Assembly: GCA_027365215.1 (NCBI GenBank)
Contig: DAHXNT010000017.1
Coordinates: 1 to 9,831, forward strand
Direction: 5' to 3'
DNA: 9,831 nucleotides
Origin: Microcaldota archaeon
Lineage (GTDB): Archaea; Micrarchaeota; Micrarchaeia; Micrarchaeales; Micrarchaeaceae
A model generated the notes under the pieces. That model searched no databases, had not been told where the DNA came from, and worked only from the letters and a program-made list of their open reading frames with translations. The translations under genes and the position numbers were made by a program. Of the stretch, positions 6,114 through 9,831 are shown one piece after another (the first letter of the stretch is position 1; each line of letters opens with the position of its first letter).

Positions 6114-6674
6114 ATGGCAACATCTTTTGCGAAGTTTGAAGTATCTGACGAGGTCGTTCAGAAGACATACGAGGCCCTGCAGCAGGCAAAGCAGAAGGGC
6201 ACTGTAAGGAAGGGAGCCAACGAGGCCACGAAGAGCGTGGAACGCGGAATGGCGAAGTTCGTCGTGGTCGCAACTGACGTGACCCCTATCGAGGTCGTCA
6301 TGCACATACCTATTATATGCGAGCAGAAGGGCATACCGTTCACCTACGTGCCAAGCAAGGCAGAGCTCGGCAAGGCTATAGGTATGACGGTCTCATGCGC
6401 GGCAGTCGCAATAGAGAATGAGGGCGATGCCAAGGCAAGCATAGCTGAAGTGGTCGCAAAGGTCACGGGCATGATCGCTCCGAAGAAGGCAGAGGCGAAG
6501 GAGGAAAAGGCGGAGCACAGCGCCGAGAAGAAGGAGAAGAAGCCGAAGAAGCAGCCGAAGCCGCAGACAGAGCAGCCGGCCGCGGAGCCAAAGGCCGAAG
6601 CAGAATCCCCGAAAGCGGAGGAGAAGGCAGAGGAGAAGCCGGAAGAAAAGCCGGAACAGGGCCCGACCAACTAA
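6114..6674 (+). CDS. rpl7ae: L7Ae/eL8 ribosomal and guide-RNP core protein with long charged tail
   Basis: L7Ae binds kink-turns. In archaea it is a large-subunit protein and also the core protein of C/D and H/ACA guide RNPs and of RNase P. Residues 1-120 are the classic fold: KGANEATKSVERG at 33-45 (the RNA-contacting motif, RGTNETTKAVERG in relatives), FVVVATDVTPIEVV at 49-62, and YVPSKAELGKAIG at 78-90. Archaeal L7Ae is normally about 120 residues. This one has about 64 more (123-186), almost all Lys, Glu, Pro, Ala and Gln, with no hydrophobic core and probably disordered. The ATG at 6114 has GGTGA five bases upstream. eS28 follows after 33 bases and eL24 after that, the usual archaeal order. 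The probable C/D sRNA at the right end of the window would use this protein. Confidence 0.95.
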   Translation: MATSFAKFEVSDEVVQKTYEALQQAKQKGTVRKGANEATKSVERGMAKFVVVATDVTPIEVVMHIPIICEQKGIPFTYVPSKAELGKAIGMTVSCAAVAIENEGDAKASIAEVVAKVTGMIAPKKAEAKEEKAEHSAEKKEKKPKKQPKPQTEQPAAEPKAEAESPKAEEKAEEKPEEKPEQGPTN

Positions 6675-6707
6675 TAAGGATAGGAATCAAGTTCACAGAG
6701 TGTTAAG

Positions 6708-6992
6708 ATGGCGGAAGAGAACCAACCAGCAAGGCCGCATGACGCGCCGCAGCAACAGCCAAGGCCACAGCAGCCTGGCACGTTCAACGGCTTCCTTGCC
6801 GAAATAATAGAGGTCAAGCAGAAGGTGAAGACAGGCATATACGGCGAGATATACACCGTGTCATGCAGGATACTTGAAGGCAGGGACAGCGGCAGGATAA
6901 TAAGGAGGAACCTTCTCGGCCCCATAAAGAAGGGGGACGTGATAAGGCTGCCGGACACAAACAGGGAGGCGAAGGACATAAGGGTGAAGTGA
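6708..6992 (+). CDS. rps28e: Small-subunit ribosomal protein eS28 with N-terminal extension
   Basis: eS28 is a small OB-fold protein near the mRNA exit region of the archaeal and eukaryotic small subunit. The conserved part is about residues 27-94: AEIIEVKQKV, then GIYGEIYTVSCRILEGRDSG, RRNLLGPIKKGDVI, and the typical ending with NREAKDIRVK. Most archaeal homologues are about 70 residues. The extra residues here are an N-terminal tail of about 25, rich in Gln and Pro (AEENQPARPHDAPQQQPRPQ). There is no internal Met in the tail or before the core, so the tail cannot be removed by moving the start to an ATG. The ribosome-binding site is weak (AGTG before AAGATG). It lies between L7Ae and eL24 in one apparent transcript. 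Confidence 0.93.
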   Translation: MAEENQPARPHDAPQQQPRPQQPGTFNGFLAEIIEVKQKVKTGIYGEIYTVSCRILEGRDSGRIIRRNLLGPIKKGDVIRLPDTNREAKDIRVK

Positions 6993-7035
6993 GCCGCCTC
7001 ACCGCCCAGTCCAACGCGCAAAGCAAGGTGCTATG

Positions 7036-7200
7036 ATGAAATGCTCATATTGCTCTAGGGAAATGCCGAAGGGAACCGGAACCATGTACGTCACCAGGAT
7101 TGGCGCCGTGAAGTACTACTGCTCGAGCAGGTGCTACAAGAACAGCATCAAGACCCATAGGCAGATAAACAAGAAGGAGGTAGCGTCGCACCAGAAGTGA
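7036..7200 (+). CDS. rpl24e: Large-subunit ribosomal protein eL24 (L24e), zinc-finger type
   Basis: This 54-residue gene is small enough to be missed. It encodes MKCSYCSRE, then PKGTGTMYV, KYYCSSRCYKN and a basic tail ending ASHQK. The four cysteines, Cys3-x2-Cys6 and Cys29-x3-Cys33, form the zinc-binding treble-clef finger of L24e, and GTGTMYV matches the family's PGTGKMYV. The position after L7Ae and eS28 is the standard archaeal order. Two ATGs lie in a row at 7033 and 7036. The second is preferred because AGGTG at 7026-7030 is then five bases away and because family members begin with Met-Lys-Cys. In several archaea ndk and infB follow. Here the strand ends in a T-rich terminator and the next genes are convergent. 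Confidence 0.93.
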   Translation: MKCSYCSREMPKGTGTMYVTRIGAVKYYCSSRCYKNSIKTHRQINKKEVASHQK

Positions 7201-7214
7201 GGTGCGAAGCACTA

Positions 7215-7236
7215 TTTTTTCTTTTTGTAGCTTTTT
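7215..7236 (+). terminator. T-rich terminator of the L7Ae-eS28-eL24 cluster
   Basis: Fifteen bases after the eL24 stop the plus strand reads T6-C-T5 (7215-7226) and T5 again at 7232-7236. This is a typical archaeal poly-T terminator, placed between two convergent transcription units. Confidence 0.75.
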
Positions 7237-7245
7237 ATCATTGAC

Positions 7246-7264
7246 AAGGCTTTTTCAAAGCCTT
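7246..7264. repeat. Inverted repeat between the convergent gene clusters
   Basis: AAGGCTTT (7246-7253) and AAAGCCTT (7257-7264) form a perfect eight-base inverted repeat around a three-base loop. It lies ten bases beyond the stop codon of the minus-strand gene and just past the plus-strand T-tracts. It could form a 3'-end hairpin in either transcript, but no T-run follows it directly on either strand. Confidence 0.7.
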
Positions 7265-7273
7265 TCGCCATTT

Positions 7274-7813
7274 CTACTTTTTGCCTTCCTTGCCGTCATC
7301 CTTGCCGTCAGTTTTCCCGCCGTGGCCGTTTTCCATGAGCTTCTTGCCCAGTTCCACCCTGTTCTCTATCTGCTTCTCTATGTTCTTCAGGTCCTCCGGC
7401 TTGAGAACGCGCTCCAGCATGAACTTCGAGTAGCCAAGCGAGAGCTGTGAAAGGTCAATCAGCATCGACTGCAGGTCGTTGACGTTGAACTTCATATCCT
7501 TCACGGGCTCCAATATCTCGACTCCTGCAGGCGCATAGTTGAACGTTATGCTCACGAGGGAGAAGAAGCTCTTGACGAGCATGGTGACTATAGCGCTGGT
7601 CACGAAGATGCCCTGGTTCTCCAGCGGCTCCTCGACCGAGCCATAGCAGTATACCACGCCGTTCTCCTTAAGGAGGTGCTTGTTTATGAGGTCGACCATG
7701 AGCGGCTGCAGCTGGTCCTTATCCTTGCTCTGCATGTCGAAATAGAGCTTCACTAGGACGCCGCCCTTCGCCACCGTCTCTTCCGTTACTTCGTCAACCT
7801 GGTTTTTTGCCAT
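7274..7813 (-). CDS. Conserved-looking protein of unknown function downstream of hisS
   Basis: I do not recognise this protein with confidence. Its 179 residues have no signal peptide or clear membrane segment. Residues 17-90 look like a compact alpha/beta domain: strand VLVKLYFDM (19-27), a helix with PLMVDLINKHLLKE (37-50), strand VVYCYGSVEE (53-62), and the amphipathic, aromatic stretch 69-92. NYAPAGVEILEP (92-103) is a striking turn that may be a family signature. Residues 110-165 are helical, and the end (164-179) is a Gly/Lys/Asp tail. I recall similar proteins in other archaea without assigned function, but have not checked. ATG 7813 is preferred, because AGTGATTGC just upstream carries the GTGAT ribosome-binding core. 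A TTG at 7834 would add seven residues. It begins 54 bases after hisS on the same strand, so co-transcription is likely; an AT-rich TATTTTAATT lies in the gap. Confidence 0.8.
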   Translation of the reverse strand: MAKNQVDEVTEETVAKGGVLVKLYFDMQSKDKDQLQPLMVDLINKHLLKENGVVYCYGSVEEPLENQGIFVTSAIVTMLVKSFFSLVSITFNYAPAGVEILEPVKDMKFNVNDLQSMLIDLSQLSLGYSKFMLERVLKPEDLKNIEKQIENRVELGKKLMENGHGGKTDGKDDGKEGKK

Positions 7814-7867
7814 GCAATCACTATGGGAAATCAATTAAAATAACGTAATGCAATAGAGCGTTGGGCG

Positions 7868-9172
7868 CTACTGGTTCTTAGCCCCTCCCTTCCCCAGCCT
7901 GCCCGCCGCCTCCTCGGTTCCGACCAATTCCTCGTTCCCTGACGACAGGTCCCTCAGCTTGAGCTTGCCGAGCTTCTCCTCCTCGTCGCCTATTATTATC
8001 GCGTGGCTGAAGCGCAAGGAGTTCGCGTAAGCGAGCTGGTTGGCGAGGTTCTTTCCGGCAAGGTTTATGTCTATGTTGAGGCCCCTGCCTCTCAGGTCGT
8101 TCGCAACCTTGAGCGCGTACCTGTAATTGCCTTCCTTGACGTACACCACGAGCGCATCTGCATATGTGTAGACCGGTGCGCTCTCATAGCCCAGGGAGTC
8201 CATGACGCGGTCTATGCCTATCGATATGCCCACTGCCGGCAGCTCCCTGCTGCAGTACTTCCCGATCAAATTGTCGTACCTGCCGCCGCTGCCCATGGAA
8301 TACCTCATAGTACCTTTCTTCTCCATTGTCTCGAACACGACTCCAGTATAATAGTCTATCCCCCTGACTGTCGAGAAGTCGACTCCGATCTCGCCGCTGA
8401 GCGTGTACAGCTTGAGCGTATCCAAAAGGTCGCGCATCTCCTTTATAGGCTCCTTGTCCTTGACCACCGTTTCCGCGTAATCCAGCCTCTCCTCGTTCGT
8501 GCTGCCCTTGGTTATGAACCCCATTATTCCATCGGCGCTCTCCTTCTTTACGCCGAGCTTGAGCAGATCAGCAGCTACGCCTGCGTTGCCGAGCCTGTCC
8601 AGCTTGTCTATGACGCGCATTACCTTAATGTGCAGTTCCTTCGGTATGCCGTATGCGTCCAGCGCGCCGTTAAGCAGCCTGCGGTCGCTTATCCTTATCA
8701 TGTAGCTGATTCCGAGCCTGTCATATGCGGTCATGGCAGCGGCTATGACCTCCGCATCGGAGATCACCCTCTTCCCTCCGACTATGTCGACATCAGCCTG
8801 TGTTATCTCCCTGTACCTGTTCTTCTGCGGCTCGTCCAGCCTCCATACCTTGCCTATCTGGTACCTCTTGAACGGTAGCGGCAGCTCCTGGTGCATGGCC
8901 ATGAACCTCGCTAGAGAGACGGTCTGGTCATACCTCATTCCGAGGTTCTCCACCTTCAGCTCGAACAGCTCTTTCGTGCCCTCTTCGCCGATAACCTCCT
9001 TGCCTTTCAGAAGGTCGAGAGATTCCATGTACGGCGTGTCTATCTCGTAGAAGCCGAATGACTGGTAGACCTTCTCTATGGTCCTGATGACGCTGCTCCT
9101 GAAAAGCGCCGCGCTAGGAAGAAGGTCTCTCACTCCCCTTGGAAAAGGTATGTCAGCCATCGAATCAGCCAT
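7868..9172 (-). CDS. hisS: Histidyl-tRNA synthetase
   Basis: This class II aminoacyl-tRNA synthetase attaches histidine to tRNA-His. Numbering from ATG 9172 (434 residues): PRGVRDLLP at 11-19, motif 1 around YEIDTPYME (42-50), motif 2 from GKVWR (107-111) through NRYREITQADVDI (118-130), the HisA motif VRGIDYYTG at 269-277 with the catalytic Arg270, the HisB block SMGSGGRYDNLIG (292-304), and motif 3 GISIGIDRV (315-323) with Arg322. The anticodon-binding domain covers about 335-425, and a short Gly/Lys tail follows. The length is normal and all key residues are present. The start is uncertain. ATG 9172 and ATG 9160 are both in frame before the first conserved residues, and a TTG at 9190 would add six residues. 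None has a clear Shine-Dalgarno site. The gene leads a minus-strand unit with the unknown protein. Confidence 0.96.
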   Translation of the reverse strand: MADSMADIPFPRGVRDLLPSAALFRSSVIRTIEKVYQSFGFYEIDTPYMESLDLLKGKEVIGEEGTKELFELKVENLGMRYDQTVSLARFMAMHQELPLPFKRYQIGKVWRLDEPQKNRYREITQADVDIVGGKRVISDAEVIAAAMTAYDRLGISYMIRISDRRLLNGALDAYGIPKELHIKVMRVIDKLDRLGNAGVAADLLKLGVKKESADGIMGFITKGSTNEERLDYAETVVKDKEPIKEMRDLLDTLKLYTLSGEIGVDFSTVRGIDYYTGVVFETMEKKGTMRYSMGSGGRYDNLIGKYCSRELPAVGISIGIDRVMDSLGYESAPVYTYADALVVYVKEGNYRYALKVANDLRGRGLNIDINLAGKNLANQLAYANSLRFSHAIIIGDEEEKLGKLKLRDLSSGNEELVGTEEAAGRLGKGGAKNQ

Positions 9173-9215
9173 GCGCGCCGAGTATGCCAATCAGCAGAAG
9201 ATAGATGCACGCCAA

Positions 9216-9229
9216 CCATAATAAAACTT
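9216..9229 (-). promoter_or_regulatory. TATA box of hisS
   Basis: Read on the minus strand, AGTTTTATTATGG is a plausible archaeal TATA element. Initiation about 25 bases on, near 9195, would leave about 20-25 bases before ATG 9172, or almost none before TTG 9190. Confidence 0.5.
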
Positions 9230-9261
9230 TACTACAGTCACTGCGGTCGTGTGCACCAAGA

Positions 9262-9297
9262 ACAAGAAAAGGAGCCGCGCCGTGCGTGAGGCACGGC
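9262..9297 (-). terminator. Hairpin and T-rich terminator after thioredoxin
   Basis: On the minus strand, starting two bases after the thioredoxin stop codon, GCCGTGC (9297-9291) and GCACGGC (9285-9279) form a perfect seven-pair GC-rich stem around a five-base loop. CTCCTTTTCTTGTTCTTGG follows a few bases later. This looks like a terminator that insulates hisS from thioredoxin transcription. Confidence 0.6.
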
Positions 9298-9298
9298 A

Positions 9299-9619
9299 TC
9301 AAATATTGCTCTTTATCCAGTCCACGAGCATCTTCTTGGGTATCGCGCCGACGTTCTCCGCCTTGACGTTCCCCTTGTCAATTATGAGCGTGGTGGGTAT
9401 GCTCATTATGTTGTATCTCGTGGCTATGCTCTGGTTGTCGTCCACGTTCACCTTCACGAACTTCGCCTTCCCCTCGAACTCCTTCGAGGCTTCCTCTATC
9501 TCGGGCGAGTACATACGGCACGGACCGCACCACTCTGCCCAGAGGTCTATGATGACCGGCAGCTTAGACTGCAGCACTTCCTTCTCGAAATCCGACTCGT
9601 TTACATCAATCATGCTCAT
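9299..9619 (-). CDS. trx: Thioredoxin
   Basis: This small cytoplasmic dithiol-disulfide oxidoreductase reduces protein disulfides. Its 106 residues match the thioredoxin fold: the strand PVIIDLWAEW (21-30), the active site WCGPC at 30-34, the conserved strand FVKVNVDDN (54-62), the cis-proline Pro75 in SIPTT, and GAIPKKMLVDWI at the end. There is no signal peptide or lipoprotein box, so it should be cytosolic. ATG 9619 was chosen. AGGTG lies seven to eight bases upstream, and the second Met (residue 3) would give a weaker fit. No thioredoxin reductase lies nearby, so its electron donor is not shown by context. It has its own promoter and terminator and looks monocistronic. Confidence 0.97.
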   Translation of the reverse strand: MSMIDVNESDFEKEVLQSKLPVIIDLWAEWCGPCRMYSPEIEEASKEFEGKAKFVKVNVDDNQSIATRYNIMSIPTTLIIDKGNVKAENVGAIPKKMLVDWIKSNI

Positions 9620-9682
9620 ATCTCAACACCTGGCTTTGAACACCGCGCTAGAGGGCGCAATGCGATATAATGTTGTCGCTTA

Positions 9683-9693
9683 CACATATAAAC
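9683..9693 (-). promoter_or_regulatory. TATA box of thioredoxin
   Basis: On the minus strand GGTTTATATGT is a strong archaeal TATA element. Transcription would begin near 9660-9665, about 40-45 bases before the ATG at 9619. The 160-odd bases from the thioredoxin start to the sRNA otherwise hold only this promoter and the divergent sRNA promoter. Confidence 0.65.
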
Positions 9694-9751
9694 CTTGGCT
9701 GTGCGCGCTTTGCCGCCCGTAAACGACCGCACTGCTATTCGCGCCGCTGTG

Positions 9752-9769
9752 AAAGGAATATAATCCTTT
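9752..9769 (+). promoter_or_regulatory. TATA element inside an inverted repeat, upstream of the C/D sRNA
   Basis: AAAGGA (9752-9757) and TCCTTT (9764-9769) are inverted arms around ATATAA. The AATATAAT core is a good TATA box and lies about 25 bases before position 9785, just where a C/D sRNA starting at about 9784 should begin. The arms might also bind a regulator, but the repeat is short. Confidence 0.55.
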
Positions 9770-9783
9770 AATGCGAACGTACT

Positions 9784-9831
9784 GTAGTGATGAATAAAAA
9801 AGGTCCTGAGCCAACGCCGTGATGAGGATCT
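9784..9831 (+). ncRNA. Probable C/D-box guide sRNA (3' end outside the window)
   Basis: Archaeal C/D sRNAs bind L7Ae, Nop5 and fibrillarin and direct 2'-O-methylation of rRNA or tRNA. Here a perfect box C (RUGAUGA) GTGATGA lies at 9787-9793. Exactly 12 bases later is a box D' CTGA at 9806-9809, then a nine-base spacer, then a second perfect GTGATGA (box C') at 9819-9825. The 12-base C-to-D' distance is the usual archaeal spacing. A TATA element sits about 25 bases upstream. The D guide after 9825 is cut after six bases; box D should lie near 9838. The D' guide is AUAAAAAAGGUC, and base A9801 would select the methylated target U. I did not identify a target. The only reading frame here, ATG at 9790, stops after ten codons, so a protein gene is unlikely. 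Confidence 0.75.

Noticed and set aside
7246..7264. Bacterial-style intrinsic terminator
   Set aside because: The hairpin is perfect, but no T-run follows it directly on either strand. The poly-T tracts before it already account for termination on the plus strand.
8003..8878. Long open frame on the plus strand opposite hisS (291 codons)
   Set aside because: It is a mirror of the conserved hisS coding sequence, with no recognisable domain.
9249..9722. Plus-strand open frame covering thioredoxin (157 codons)
   Set aside because: It is antisense to an unambiguous thioredoxin and crosses its promoter and terminator; no family features.
9790..9822. Short reading frame ATG at 9790, start of a new gene
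   Set aside because: It stops after ten codons. The C, D' and C' boxes explain the region better.

Overview
The window is archaeal. It encodes archaeal/eukaryal-type ribosomal proteins (eL30, uS12, uS7, an L7Ae-family protein, eS28, eL24), an archaeal EF-2 and an archaeal-type signal peptidase. It also has TATA-box promoters, GGTGA-type Shine-Dalgarno sites, T-rich terminators and a probable C/D-box guide RNA. Coding is dense, rich in G+C, and uses ATA (Ile) and AGG (Arg) heavily. Tight packing and several divergent translation proteins would suit a DPANN lineage such as Micrarchaeota, but that placement is inference. I see no transposase, integrase, CRISPR array, tRNA or rRNA.

Layout, plus strand. 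1-912 is the C-terminal part of an SMC ATPase cut by the window edge. 1008-2063 is a membrane-anchored signal peptidase I with a large insertion. 2212-6002 is a translation cluster, eL30 - uS12 - uS7 - EF-2, behind a TATA-type promoter near 2118. 6114-7200 is a second cluster, L7Ae - eS28 - eL24, with its own promoter and a structured leader. The 54-codon eL24 gene is easily missed. It ends in a T-rich terminator.

Layout, minus strand. 7274-9172 holds histidyl-tRNA synthetase followed by a small conserved-looking protein of unknown function. 9299-9619 is a thioredoxin with its own promoter and a hairpin terminator. At the right edge, on the plus strand, a TATA element at about 9757 precedes a C-box/D'-box/C'-box series starting at 9787; the RNA runs off the end of the window.

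How the genes relate. Most of the window serves translation: ribosome assembly and decoding (uS12, uS7, eL30, eS28, eL24), translocation (EF-2), tRNA charging (HisS) and RNA modification. L7Ae is both a ribosomal protein and the core protein of C/D and H/ACA guide RNPs, so the sRNA at the right edge would be one of its partners.

The most interesting points are the C/D sRNA, substitutions at usually invariant sites in EF-2 (P-loop Asp to His) and in the uS12 decoding-centre loops, a short tandem repeat across the eL30 stop codon, and the unknown protein downstream of hisS. I do not see a defence system or a clearly new multi-gene system.
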